Source: CAZFER01 sp964517495 (GTDB taxonomy: Bacteria > Hinthialibacterota > Hinthialibacteria > Hinthialibacterales > Hinthialibacteraceae). Taken from it: 64,000 nucleotides of DNA. Where the stretch lies: contig CAZFER010000023.1 of the NCBI GenBank assembly GCA_964517495.1, positions 1 through 64,000 on the forward strand, given 5' to 3'. The notes under the pieces were generated by a model, which was not told the origin of the DNA, ran no database searches, and saw only the letters and a program-made list of their open reading frames with translations. Positions 18,349-27,787 of the stretch are shown here, piece after piece. Position numbers and translations under genes: made by a program. The first letter of the stretch is position 1. Every line of letters begins with the position of its first letter.

Positions 18349-19413
18349 CTAAGGAAGTTCATTCATAGCTTCTGTAGCTTGCAAACTCCCCGTTGGGTCG
18401 AAGGCAGAACCTCCCGAAGTTTGATTGGCAGCGTCCTGTGCTCGATCAATCGGGTTGTAAGGTTGAGACGGTTCACCCGGTGCACCCTGTTGATCAGCAT
18501 TTAAATTCTCTGGACGTGGGATTCCTGGAGGTGGAGGCAAATCGGGTAAAAAACCGGCTGCATCAAATCCACCACCAAAACCACCGCCAAATCCTTCTAA
18601 CGATTCAAACAATTGAGGGTCGATATTCTTTTCATAGGTCTCATCATCATATTGGCCAATAAACCGGTGAAACAACACATCATAATCTGTTACGCCAAAT
18701 ACATCAATAAGTTCTGTCAAAATACTATCCACAATTTCGCTTTCAAACTGGCGAACGAGGGTGGTATACCGGCTGACCTGTGATTCGCTATCATCACTTG
18801 CGACATTTGCATCGTAAAATCCGAGCACGGAGATGGTTTCTTCCATTTCCCGGGGATTGGATTTCAAAAACATTCTCATTTTTTCGAGAATATTGCGTTT
18901 ATCATTTGACTGGATAATAGATTCATAGGCTGGAAAATGAAGTTGTCTGGTCTTTTCAAAAATTTTGAATGATTCCCACAAAATCTCTTCTTTTTGATGT
19001 TTATACTTGATGGTAAATGGGCCAATATACTCATCTTTATTGATATAGATCAAACTGGGCATACCATCATGGGCAACCTCATCACCATGGGTGCCATCAT
19101 CATAATAATCACTTCCAACGGAATCAGGCCTTACTTGGATGTAATAGACTTTAAAATCGATTAAATCGCCAAAAACTGCATCGTAAATTTTTTCACCATA
19201 TTTGACCCAAACCAATCCGGGACCGCCCTGGTCAAATCCGCCCCCTTGATAACCAAGGCCGCCCATGCCATAGCCAGGCCCGCCCATTCCATAGCCGGGG
19301 CCACCAAAACCATAACCCTGTGCCTTCACAAAATTTGGCTCACATAATGTAAAAGCGCATAACAAAAAAGAAACAACAAAAATGAATGTGAGATTTGTCC
19401 TTTTCCTGCGCAT
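18349..19413 (-). CDS. secreted glycine-rich protein
   Basis: A signal peptide (about residues 1-31, ending VKA) is followed by a glycine/tyrosine-rich repeat GYGMGGPGYGMGG, then a folded region that contains YYDDGTHGDEVAHDGMP. That segment matches the DDGTHGDxxAxDG acidic loop seen in several extracellular beta-domain families. The middle is mixed alpha/beta and the C-terminus is rich in Pro, Gly and Gln (FGGGFGGGF, LPPPPGIP). ATG at 19413 lies 9 bases after AAGGAA. The family is not recognised. It is upstream of the 132-residue protein on the same strand with a 220-base gap, so co-transcription is uncertain. Confidence 0.72.
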   Translation of the reverse strand: MRRKRTNLTFIFVVSFLLCAFTLCEPNFVKAQGYGFGGPGYGMGGPGYGMGGLGYQGGGFDQGGPGLVWVKYGEKIYDAVFGDLIDFKVYYIQVRPDSVGSDYYDDGTHGDEVAHDGMPSLIYINKDEYIGPFTIKYKHQKEEILWESFKIFEKTRQLHFPAYESIIQSNDKRNILEKMRMFLKSNPREMEETISVLGFYDANVASDDSESQVSRYTTLVRQFESEIVDSILTELIDVFGVTDYDVLFHRFIGQYDDETYEKNIDPQLFESLEGFGGGFGGGFDAAGFLPDLPPPPGIPRPENLNADQQGAPGEPSQPYNPIDRAQDAANQTSGGSAFDPTGSLQATEAMNELP

Positions 19414-19462
19414 AATAACCACTTCCTTGAACTAGAATAAGATTCGTTACTCTCCAAGCGGG

Positions 19463-19491
19463 AAGGTATCATGAGTGCACACAAGTGTCAA
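19463..19491 (-). promoter_or_regulatory. possible promoter for secreted glycine-rich protein
   Basis: On the minus strand a perfect TTGACA (19491-19486) is followed after 17 bases by TACCTT (19468-19463), a poor -10 match. The start codon is about 50 bases downstream. The -35 box is strong and the -10 box weak, so a regulated promoter is possible. Confidence 0.4.
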
Positions 19492-19553
19492 CTTCCCAAG
19501 CAGAGCTTAATAACTATAATACGTTTTCCTTTAAATTGGGAGAGGCAAGGCCT

Positions 19554-20378
19554 CTACTTTCTCTGATTTAACTCCCGAGAGCGATTTGTTGCCCGGGATA
19601 TTGTATCCTGCATTATTCCGGCAAAATCATTTTCCTCCAAGGCCGAGAGACCTGCTTCGGTGGTTCCCCCTGGGGTAGCGACTTTTTTTACCAGTTCCTG
19701 AGCGGTTTCGGGGCGTTGATTCAGCAGTTCAGCAGCACCAATCAATGTTTCAGTAACCAAATCCTTCGCCACGTCTTCTGGCAAACCCTCGTTGATGGCT
19801 GCGACAATATAATAATGAGCCATATAAAAAATGTAGCCGGGTCCACTACCTGAAACAGCGGTCACTACATCTTGAAGGGGTTCATCCACTTCAACAACTT
19901 TCCCGATTGATTTTAGAATTTCACGGCACCAGTCACGTTCATTTTCCTGCATTTCAGGGGGAAAGGTAATAGCACTGACACCTTTTCCAATTAATGCAGG
20001 CAAATTAGGCATCACGCGTACCATTCGTTCTTTAAAACCAAGGGCGTTGGCCAATTTATCCCGGCTGGTGCCTGCCAGAATTGAAATGACGCAATGATCA
20101 TTGTTTAAATGTGCTGCCAGCTCATCTTTAACTTCGTTCAACATTTGGGGTTTTACTGCCAAAAAAACGGTTTGGGCACATAGTGGTGCTTTTTTGTTGG
20201 CAAAGCCGGTTTCAATCTGGTAGGTTTTTGCGAGATAAGATCGTCTTTCATCCGATTTTTCAGAGACAAAGACTTCATCCGCCTTTACGGTTTGCTTTCT
20301 CAATAATCCTGAAAGCACCGCTTCCGCCATATTTCCCCCACCAACAAAAGCTATTTTTTTGTTATACTCATCTGACAT
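19554..20378 (-). CDS. proC: pyrroline-5-carboxylate reductase
   Basis: ProC catalyses the last step of proline synthesis, reducing pyrroline-5-carboxylate with NAD(P)H. The Rossmann motif FVGGGNMAEAVLSGLL is at about residues 10-25, and the conserved C-terminal region includes SGSGPGYIF and VATPGGTTEAGL. The length of 274 residues is normal. GGGAG precedes the ATG by 6-7 bases. It starts 31 bases downstream of carB on the same strand and probably belongs to a carA-carB-proC transcript, linking pyrimidine/arginine precursor supply with proline synthesis. Confidence 0.96.
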   Translation of the reverse strand: MSDEYNKKIAFVGGGNMAEAVLSGLLRKQTVKADEVFVSEKSDERRSYLAKTYQIETGFANKKAPLCAQTVFLAVKPQMLNEVKDELAAHLNNDHCVISILAGTSRDKLANALGFKERMVRVMPNLPALIGKGVSAITFPPEMQENERDWCREILKSIGKVVEVDEPLQDVVTAVSGSGPGYIFYMAHYYIVAAINEGLPEDVAKDLVTETLIGAAELLNQRPETAQELVKKVATPGGTTEAGLSALEENDFAGIMQDTISRATNRSRELNQRK

Positions 20379-20409
20379 TTCTTGCTCCCCACATGATGCT
20401 ATGCTGTAT

Positions 20410-23400
20410 TTATCCTACGTAATCCTGTAATGCCTTTACTTGCAGTTCTTTCGTTAAATTGGCTTCAATTCCCAATACCGCTGCACGGGCAGCCGATAAG
20501 GTAGTCACATAGGGTATTTGCTGTTCGATAGCACAACGCCTTAATGCGCGTTCATCATAAGCTGAGGTCTCATCAAGCGGGGTATTTATGGCCAAAACCA
20601 CGCTTCCATTTTTCATCAAATCCACAATATTTGGACGATCCTCTTTCACTTTGAATACTCGTTTGCATTTTATGCTCTGATTTTTTAAATATCGATAGGT
20701 TCCTTCGGTAGCCTGCAATTCGAATCCCATATCAACGAGGCGTTTTGCTGAATCCAGGATTAATTCTTTATCCCGATCATTTACACTGATAATCACTTGA
20801 TGTTTTCCTTTAGGAGGATGTGGATCAGGCAATCGCATGCCAGCCGCTGCTTGTGCTTTGGCATACGCGCGTCCAAAATCGGTATCGATCCCCATTACTT
20901 CGCCGGTTGAACGCATTTCCGGTCCCAGCACAGGATCGACACCCGGGAATTTCACAAAGGGCAGCACGGCTTCTTTAACCGAAATATGTTCAGGATTGGA
21001 ACGATCAGGTAAATTAAAAGATGCGAGTGGCACCCCCGCCATTACTTTTGCTGCGATTTTCGCCAAGGGAACGCCGGTCGCTTTACTTACATAGGGGACG
21101 GTTCGTGATGCGCGTGGATTTACTTCCAGGACATAAACTTTTTCTACACCATCCTTGCGTGTAACAGCGTATTGAATATTCATTAAGCCTTTGACTTTCA
21201 GGGCTTTAGCAAGATCGATAGTCTGCCAGCAGATTCGTTCGATGGTTTCTGCTTGGAGTGTCCGTGGTGGAATGACACAGGCACTATCGCCCGAGTGAAC
21301 CCCGGCATACTCAATATGTTCCATTATGCCGGCAATATACACATCATCCACATCTGAAACGGCATCCACATCCACTTCGATCGCATCTTCAAGGTATTTG
21401 TCCACCAAAACGGGATGTTCAGGGGAGGCATCCACCGCCCGTTCCATATAGTCGGACAGGCTGGGTTCATCGTACACAATTTCCATCGCCCGGCCACCTA
21501 AAACATAAGAAGGACGAACCAAAACAGGATAGCCTAGTTGTTTGGCTATATCTTTGGCTTCTTTATACGTCGTTGCCGTCCCATTAGGGGGTTGCACAAT
21601 GCCTAATTGATCGATTAAGGCGCCGAAGCGCTTGCGATCTTCCGCCAAATCAATGCTATCAGGAGAAGTACCGAGGATCAGAACACCTGCTTTTTCCAAT
21701 GATACTGCTAATTTAAGTGGGGTTTGCCCACCGAATTGAACAATGATTCCCTTGGGTTTTTCCACTTCGATAAGGTTCATCACATCTTCAAAGGTTAATG
21801 GCTCAAAATAAAGCCGATCAGCGGTATCATAGTCTGTTGAAACCGTTTCGGGATTGGAATTGACCATGATGGTTTCATACCCAATTTCGGAAAGGGCAAA
21901 GACGGCGTGAACGCAACAATAATCGAATTCGATCCCCTGACCGATTCGGTTTGGTCCACCCCCTAATATAATGATCTTTTCTCTCTCACACTCACGGATT
22001 TCATTCTCGGATTCATAAGTCGAGTAATGATAGGGGGTATAAGCTTCAAATTCAGCCGCGCAGGTGTCCACTGTTTTATAGACTGGAAGGATTTCCAAAC
22101 GTTTTCTTAATTTTCGAATGGCCAATTCTGTCGATTCCCAATAATACGCCAGTTGCCGGTCAGAAAAGCCATATTGTTTGGCTTCTCGCATGATGGGAGT
22201 CAATTCCTGTACATATTGATCGCTGTGTTTCAAAAGCGCTTGGAATTTGGGTTTCAGTTCTTTTAATCGCTCTTCCAAGAAGATAATTTCAGCCAAATTG
22301 GTCAAAAACCACGGATCAATATGGGAATATTCATGGACTTCATCGATAGACATACCCGTTTGATATGCGTATTTGATATAAAAAATCCGCTCAGGAGTGG
22401 GCCGTCGCAACCGTTCGATAATCTCTTTGCGAAGTTTGGGATCATCCGGTTTTCGATAGTGTGGATGGTTTGGATTATCAAAAATATATAAATCTTTTCC
22501 ATCCGCCCCCCATCCATAACGATCTGTCTCTAGTGAGCGCAAACCTTTTTGAAGTGATTCTTTAAATGTACGGCCAATTGACATGGCTTCGCCCACCGAT
22601 TTCATCTGAGTGCCCAAGGTGTGATCGGAACCGGCAAATTTTTCAAACGCCCAGCGGGGGATTTTGGTCACACAATAATCGATGGTTGGCTCAAACGATG
22701 CCGGAGTTTCACGAGTGATATCATTGGGGATTTCATCCAATGTATATCCAACCGCCAATTTTGCTGCGATCTTCGCAATGGGAAATCCAGTGGCCTTGGA
22801 AGCCAGAGCGGAGCTTCGGGACACGCGGGGATTCATTTCAATCACCACCATGCGGCCCGTATCCGGATCAACGGCGAATTGGATATTTGAACCGCCAGTC
22901 TCAACCCCGATTTCCCGGATAATATCGATTGAGGCATCCCGCATTGCCTGATATTCTTTATCGGTCAGCGTTTGTGCTGGAGCGACAGTAATGCTGTCAC
23001 CAGTATGAACGCCCATTGGATCAAAATTTTCGATTGAACAGATAATAACCACGTTATCCGCCAGATCGCGCATGACTTCCAATTCATACTCTTTCCATCC
23101 AAGAACCGATTCCTCAACCAAAACGGTATGAATGGGGCTGCAATCCAATCCCCACTTAATCACATGTTCATATTCTTGAATGTTATAAGCGGTTCCAGCT
23201 CCAGTTCCTCCCAGAGTATAGGATGGTCGGATAATAGCAGGGAAACCGATCTCATCGATGATCTTCATGGCTTCATCGACAGAACTGACGTAGGCGCTGG
23301 ATGGAGTCTCCTGTCCGATTTTTCCCATTGCCGCTTTGAATAGTTCCCGGTCTTCCGCTTTTTGTATTGAAGGGAGTTTGGCGCCGATTAATTCAACGTT

Positions 23401-23733
23401 ATATCGATCCAAGACACCTTTTTCCGCCATCTCCACCGCGGCATTTAATGCTGTCTGTCCTCCCAATGTGGGGAGTAAGCAGTCAGGACGTTCCACCTGG
23501 ATAATCTTTTCAATAGCTTCTGGAATAATCGGTTCGATATAGGTTCGATCCCCGACTTCAGGATCGGTCATGATGGTTGCGGGATTGCTGTTGATCAGAA
23601 CAATTTCGTATCCTTCTTCCCGCAGTGCTTTGCATCCCTGGGTTCCTGAATAATCAAATTCACAAGCCTGGCCAATCACAATTGGGCCAGAACCAATTAC
23701 CAAAATTTTATGGATATCATCTCGACGAGGCAT
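20410..23733 (-). CDS. carB: carbamoyl-phosphate synthase large subunit
   Basis: CarB combines bicarbonate, ammonia (channelled from CarA) and two ATP into carbamoyl phosphate for arginine and pyrimidine synthesis. The two homologous ATP-grasp halves are visible: each begins with a GSGPIVIGQ- or GGGPNRIGQG-type loop (near residues 13 and 590), and each has a VRPSY(T/V)LGG motif. The C-terminal MGS-like regulatory domain starts near residue 960. At 1107 residues it is slightly longer than the Escherichia coli enzyme. It lies 38 bases downstream of carA. Confidence 0.97.
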   Translation of the reverse strand: MPRRDDIHKILVIGSGPIVIGQACEFDYSGTQGCKALREEGYEIVLINSNPATIMTDPEVGDRTYIEPIIPEAIEKIIQVERPDCLLPTLGGQTALNAAVEMAEKGVLDRYNVELIGAKLPSIQKAEDRELFKAAMGKIGQETPSSAYVSSVDEAMKIIDEIGFPAIIRPSYTLGGTGAGTAYNIQEYEHVIKWGLDCSPIHTVLVEESVLGWKEYELEVMRDLADNVVIICSIENFDPMGVHTGDSITVAPAQTLTDKEYQAMRDASIDIIREIGVETGGSNIQFAVDPDTGRMVVIEMNPRVSRSSALASKATGFPIAKIAAKLAVGYTLDEIPNDITRETPASFEPTIDYCVTKIPRWAFEKFAGSDHTLGTQMKSVGEAMSIGRTFKESLQKGLRSLETDRYGWGADGKDLYIFDNPNHPHYRKPDDPKLRKEIIERLRRPTPERIFYIKYAYQTGMSIDEVHEYSHIDPWFLTNLAEIIFLEERLKELKPKFQALLKHSDQYVQELTPIMREAKQYGFSDRQLAYYWESTELAIRKLRKRLEILPVYKTVDTCAAEFEAYTPYHYSTYESENEIRECEREKIIILGGGPNRIGQGIEFDYCCVHAVFALSEIGYETIMVNSNPETVSTDYDTADRLYFEPLTFEDVMNLIEVEKPKGIIVQFGGQTPLKLAVSLEKAGVLILGTSPDSIDLAEDRKRFGALIDQLGIVQPPNGTATTYKEAKDIAKQLGYPVLVRPSYVLGGRAMEIVYDEPSLSDYMERAVDASPEHPVLVDKYLEDAIEVDVDAVSDVDDVYIAGIMEHIEYAGVHSGDSACVIPPRTLQAETIERICWQTIDLAKALKVKGLMNIQYAVTRKDGVEKVYVLEVNPRASRTVPYVSKATGVPLAKIAAKVMAGVPLASFNLPDRSNPEHISVKEAVLPFVKFPGVDPVLGPEMRSTGEVMGIDTDFGRAYAKAQAAAGMRLPDPHPPKGKHQVIISVNDRDKELILDSAKRLVDMGFELQATEGTYRYLKNQSIKCKRVFKVKEDRPNIVDLMKNGSVVLAINTPLDETSAYDERALRRCAIEQQIPYVTTLSAARAAVLGIEANLTKELQVKALQDYVG

Positions 23734-23771
23734 ACGATTACTATTCCTGTTCTCTTATCATGCGTTCTCTT

Positions 23772-24932
23772 TTATTGAATTGATGATTTCATCATGGAAA
23801 TAAATCGATCGAAGTGATGTGAGGCATCATGCGGCCCTGGGGAAGCTTCAGGGTGATATTGCACGGAGAAACACCGCAAATCATCACAAGACAGGCCTTC
23901 CACTGTATTATCATTCAAATTGATATGGGTGATTTTTACCTTGCTTTGATCCATCGAATCATAATCGACACAAAACCCATGATTTTGGGAAGTAATATCA
24001 ATTTTTCCGGTCGGTACATATTGAACAGGCTGGTTTGCCCCTCGATGGCCGAATTTCAATTTGTAAGTTTTACCACCAAGCGCAGTCCCTAACAGCTGAT
24101 GCCCCAGGCAGATGCCAAACATCGGTACGTTTCCGGCCAATTCCTTAATGGTTTCAATGGCATAGGTTACCGGTTCAGGATCACCAGGCCCATTTGATAA
24201 AAAGATGCCATGCGGTTCCATCTTCAAAATGCTGTCCGGCTTGGTAAATGCTGGGAAAACCTTGACTTGGCACCCGCGTTCAGTCAAATGGCGCAGGATA
24301 TTTTGCTTGATACCAAAATCAAATGCTGCCACGCGGTAGGGTTCTTTGGGTTTTTCATAGCCCAGCCGGCTTTTATGATAGGGATGCAACGTCTCATACC
24401 ACTCATAAGGTTGATCTGTAGTCACTGCTTTGACCAAATCAGCACCCAACATGGATGGAACCTTTTCCACTTTGGCTTTCAAGTCTGATTCCATTCCTTC
24501 CGCAGAACATATAACTCCACGCATCACCCCGTAATTTCTTAACTTACGCACAAGGGCGCGGGTATCGATGCCGCATATCCCCGCAACATTTTGGGTTTTC
24601 ATCCAATCTTCAAGCGAATAAGTATGGCGCCAATTACTGGGAATATGGGAAAGTTCCTTGATGATAAATCCGGCAACCTGAACCCTTTTTGATTCCAAAT
24701 CCTCTTCATTCACACCATAGTTGCCGATTAACGGGTAGGTCATCGTCACAATTTGGCCGTAATAGGAGGGATCGGTGAGTACTTCCTGATAGCCGGTCAT
24801 AGAGGTATTAAAAACGACCTCTCCCCCGCTTTCGATTTCGGCACCGAACGCTTTTCCGTGATAAATAGAACCGTCCTCGAGCATGAGAACGGTTGGCTTT
24901 CTTTTAATAGGGTTTATGAGTTGTTTTTCCAT
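23772..24932 (-). CDS. carA: carbamoyl-phosphate synthase small subunit
   Basis: CarA is the glutamine amidotransferase subunit. The N-terminal CPSase domain contains LEDGSIYHGKAFG and FNTSMTGYQEVLTDPSY. The class-I glutaminase triad is present: cysteine in MFGICLGHQLLG and the His/Glu pair in VQYHPEASPGPHD. At 386 residues the length is normal, with about 12 extra N-terminal residues. The ATG at 24932 has no clear ribosome binding site, so a slightly different start is possible. It is followed by carB, as expected. Confidence 0.96.
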   Translation of the reverse strand: MEKQLINPIKRKPTVLMLEDGSIYHGKAFGAEIESGGEVVFNTSMTGYQEVLTDPSYYGQIVTMTYPLIGNYGVNEEDLESKRVQVAGFIIKELSHIPSNWRHTYSLEDWMKTQNVAGICGIDTRALVRKLRNYGVMRGVICSAEGMESDLKAKVEKVPSMLGADLVKAVTTDQPYEWYETLHPYHKSRLGYEKPKEPYRVAAFDFGIKQNILRHLTERGCQVKVFPAFTKPDSILKMEPHGIFLSNGPGDPEPVTYAIETIKELAGNVPMFGICLGHQLLGTALGGKTYKLKFGHRGANQPVQYVPTGKIDITSQNHGFCVDYDSMDQSKVKITHINLNDNTVEGLSCDDLRCFSVQYHPEASPGPHDASHHFDRFISMMKSSIQ

Positions 24933-25014
24933 AATTCAATTTATTTTATACGCTTCTGAAAATAATACCACGTTTCCGTAAGGGCAGGTTTCATTTTGGC
25001 ATTAAATTAAGAAT

Positions 25015-25083
25015 TCCCCCCCTAAATCCACCCGTCAACGGGGAGGACTTTTGAGGCAAAAACCGCTTAAGTTAATGACATTG
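25015..25083 (+). repeat. dispersed hairpin repeat, family 2, copy 1
   Basis: A block of C residues, CTAAATCC, a short GC-rich hairpin (CCCGTCAACGGGG) and, after about 15 variable bases, CGCTTAAGTTAATGACATTG form an element also found at 62715-62782 in the same orientation. The two copies share both ends but differ in the middle. It lies between carA and the ABC permease and contains no coding sequence. Confidence 0.65.
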
Positions 25084-25151
25084 ATAGCATCCAAGAATAA
25101 TCTTTCTCCATTGCATAAATCCTTGCAATCAATAAATATATTCAAAACAAA

Positions 25152-26879
25152 ATGACTATTTCAAAAACCGATCGTTTACCGGTCGATGGATTTAAAAATT
25201 TGTTGATAAAACGGCCTGTGATGAAATTCTTGAAGCGTCTATTTTTTAAACCGTTCCATCTCCTATCCAATAATCCCATCATTTTTAACGAATTCGTTAA
25301 ACAATTTCGCAGTGGCCGATTTTTTATCATGTTATTTCTGTTGTTGGTGGTTGGATCGGTGGTGGTGGTTTGGTTTTGGAGTACTCCCAATCAAAGTAAT
25401 TTTCCTTCCGGGCGGAAATTGTTTTTTGCCCTGGTCACCGGTGAAATTATTGCCATATTCCTAATGCTTCCTGCGATTGTCGCTCATTCTTTGATTGTCG
25501 AAAAGGATCGCAATACCCTCCCACTGTTGCTGACCACTCCGTTGGGAGCGGGCAAAATACTGGCGGGTAAGTTAATTTCCACCCTGGGAATCGTCGTTCT
25601 GTTAATCATGGCATCGTGGCCATTGATCAGCATGTGCCTGGCACGTGGTGGAGTGGCACCCTGGGAAGTGCTGGTCTTTGCTTTTGCACTGGTATACATC
25701 AGTTTTGTGGTTTCCAGTTTTGCGGCTTTTCATGCCATGCGAACCAAAACCATCTTCAGAACCCTGATCACCACTCAAGTTTCCATGTTTTTAATTTTTA
25801 TAGTCCTCGGCTTTGCCCTGACCTTTGCCTCGGGCATTATGATTGGCCTCTTTGAAATCTTTTTTAACCTGCTATCTCAACTTTCAAAGTTTGAGGATTT
25901 TTTGGGATTTTTTCGTACATCCATGAAAACTCTCTTTTTTATCATTAATTTCATTTTATTGAGTGCCATCCCACTTTGGACTTTATATTTATCCAAAAAT
26001 CGCCTGGATGATATCGAACCCAAAGTTACCGAACAGTGGGAATTTATCGAACGGCCCTCCTTCCAAATTGGGCAGGTGGTTGCGTATGAAGAAGATAAAA
26101 AAGAAATCAAACATTCGTATTGGGAACGCCAAGAAGGGAAAAATCCCTTTTACCTTCGTGAACGTCTGGGCTATACCGCCTCACACTCACCCATGAGTGT
26201 TCCATCTTGGTACCTCATTGCTCTACTGGCTCATGTATTGTTTATTTTGACACCAATTCAGGGAGGGCGTTGGGTTGCGGTAATTGTATTTCTCTTTATC
26301 GCTCAAATTGCCCCCATTTATGCTGCCACTCTCTTCGCGGGTGAACGTGAAAATTACACCTGGGAACTTCTTATCACCACAGTCAGCAAATCCACAACAC
26401 TGCTTAATGGCAAAATGTTGGGAGCGCTTTATCAAACCGCGGTGCGAGTATCACTGATGTTTTATCCGCCCTTTTTGCTGGCTATCACGTTAACATCTCT
26501 GCTGAGAACCCGGGGAGGGGAAATCCCCGGCCCACCCCCGGAATCTCTGCTGATATATACAATCATATTGGGTGGCCAGGTTCTTTTTATCATGTCGTTG
26601 ACCTCATACTTGTCTCTTTGTTTAGAACGAGTAAACCATGTATTAACGCGAAGTTGGTGTATCATCGCCTCATACTGCATCATACCGTATTTATTGGTAC
26701 CGATTTTTGAACAAAACCAGCTGGGTGGCTTAACCACATTAACCAAGGCAATAAGCCCTATTTATTTAATCCAAAATAATCCATCCGCCATGCTTTTGAT
26801 TGTCTATCTATTGTTAATCCTGACAGGAAGTATCTTTTATTATTTGCTAAGTCTGGCGGTTCTCCAAAAAAACCGGTGA
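25152..26879 (+). CDS. ABC-2 type transporter permease (575 aa)
   Basis: The protein has about twelve hydrophobic segments in two similar halves: residues about 50-280 and 350-575, each with an ABC-2/NatB-like arrangement and the phrase NxLPLLLTTP or NYTWELLITT before a conserved G-K (AGKIL(A/N)GK-like). It is probably the membrane component of an efflux or gliding-type ABC system. No ATP-binding subunit is adjacent. A related 674-residue permease at 27788-29812 faces it on the other strand. The start is uncertain; ATG at 25152 has no good ribosome binding site and an internal ATG at residue 24 (MKFLKRL) is possible. Confidence 0.78.
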   Translation: MTISKTDRLPVDGFKNLLIKRPVMKFLKRLFFKPFHLLSNNPIIFNEFVKQFRSGRFFIMLFLLLVVGSVVVVWFWSTPNQSNFPSGRKLFFALVTGEIIAIFLMLPAIVAHSLIVEKDRNTLPLLLTTPLGAGKILAGKLISTLGIVVLLIMASWPLISMCLARGGVAPWEVLVFAFALVYISFVVSSFAAFHAMRTKTIFRTLITTQVSMFLIFIVLGFALTFASGIMIGLFEIFFNLLSQLSKFEDFLGFFRTSMKTLFFIINFILLSAIPLWTLYLSKNRLDDIEPKVTEQWEFIERPSFQIGQVVAYEEDKKEIKHSYWERQEGKNPFYLRERLGYTASHSPMSVPSWYLIALLAHVLFILTPIQGGRWVAVIVFLFIAQIAPIYAATLFAGERENYTWELLITTVSKSTTLLNGKMLGALYQTAVRVSLMFYPPFLLAITLTSLLRTRGGEIPGPPPESLLIYTIILGGQVLFIMSLTSYLSLCLERVNHVLTRSWCIIASYCIIPYLLVPIFEQNQLGGLTTLTKAISPIYLIQNNPSAMLLIVYLLLILTGSIFYYLLSLAVLQKNR

Positions 26880-27009
26880 AGGAATGGGAAGGAATTTTTT
26901 ACTTTGAGGATTTGGATTTGAGTGAACAAATGGACGAAATTTCCCGGATAATCTTGCTTAAGGATGGAAAGCAACATTATAATACTTGATAAGGCTCTTT
27001 GTAGTTTTA

Positions 27010-27438
27010 TTATAAAGGCGGCTCTTCTACCCAAGCAATGAACTTTGAATAAGGCCCATTGATTACCCGATTGTAAAAACGCTTATCGGCAGTCACAACA
27101 ACCGCATTCTCTCTTTCTGCTAGCGCTAGATAGAAACAATCATATATGGGGTGCCAGATTTCGTTTGCGAGATCATAGGATCGATAAATCAGATCATATG
27201 TTGAGACAAGCGATAATGCCTCATAATCCCGGATTGCTTCGAACGATTTCCAACCAGTTACCGGCTCAATCTCTCCATTTCGAACTTTATTTTGAATAGC
27301 ACTTGCACATTCAACCAAAAGACATGAAGGGGCAATTAGGTTGAAAATTTTATTAAGGTATCGCCTTGCCTCTATATGTTGGATTTCATCAAAAACCCAT
27401 TTGACGGCAACGCTGGCATCTATGACATACTTACTCAC
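27010..27438 (-). CDS. PIN-domain toxin (VapC-like)
   Basis: The 142-residue protein has the PIN-domain acidic residues: Asp7 in VIDASVAVKW, Glu43 in LVECASAI, Asp in YDCFYLALAE and Asp in VVTADKRF. VapC toxins are ribonucleases neutralised by a partner antitoxin. The GTG start at 27438 overlaps the stop of the upstream gene by four bases (GTGA), indicating translational coupling. Together with that gene it forms a typical two-gene toxin-antitoxin cassette. Confidence 0.88.
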   Translation of the reverse strand: MSKYVIDASVAVKWVFDEIQHIEARRYLNKIFNLIAPSCLLVECASAIQNKVRNGEIEPVTGWKSFEAIRDYEALSLVSTYDLIYRSYDLANEIWHPIYDCFYLALAERENAVVVTADKRFYNRVINGPYSKFIAWVEEPPL

Positions 27439-27692
27439 CGGTTATCTCTCATCTCGCGGATGTGGTCTGCGCTATTACTTTGAACAGGTCCTATTTCTTT
27501 GCTGATTTCCTCGGATATGCGTACAAACTCATCATGACTCAATCGTTGTTTTTTTTTCACGGTTTCAATTTCTCGAATAGGATCTTTTTCAACATGCAAA
27601 CCATACTGTTCTGCAAATTGATCCAAATTTTCAAAAAAATTTGGATCAATATTACTTTCATCTGTATAAAAGCGAATGGTAATTTCGTTCAT
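27435..27692 (-). CDS. putative antitoxin partner of VapC-like toxin
   Basis: An 85-residue protein. The start at 27692 is chosen because GAGGAG lies 6-7 bases upstream; the frame is open 18 codons further without such a site. The N-terminus (MNEITIRFYTDES) is beta-strand-like and the C-terminal half is charged and helical, as expected of a protein that wraps a toxin. I do not recognise a specific antitoxin family such as AbrB or RHH, so the label rests mainly on position: it overlaps the PIN gene by four bases. Confidence 0.68.
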   Translation of the reverse strand: MNEITIRFYTDESNIDPNFFENLDQFAEQYGLHVEKDPIREIETVKKKQRLSHDEFVRISEEISKEIGPVQSNSADHIREMRDNR

Positions 27693-27717
27693 ATTTTTCT
27701 CCTCTTTCTTTATGATA

Positions 27718-27746
27718 ATGATAATCTCAAAGAGAGAATTTAGCAA
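27718..27746 (-). promoter_or_regulatory. promoter of vapBC-like cassette
   Basis: On the minus strand TTGCTA (27746-27741) is followed by 17 bases and TATCAT (27723-27718). Transcription would start about 20 bases before the antitoxin ATG. The -10 region overlaps tandem ATTATC units, which could serve as an autoregulatory operator, but this is inference. Confidence 0.5.
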
Positions 27747-27787
27747 ATTATTAATGGATTCAATAAGAATATATCATCATCCTTTTT

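Noticed and set aside
26840..27034. A short minus-strand frame in front of the PIN gene
   Set aside because: It overlaps the 3' end of the ABC permease gene and the PIN gene and has no binding site or recognisable content.
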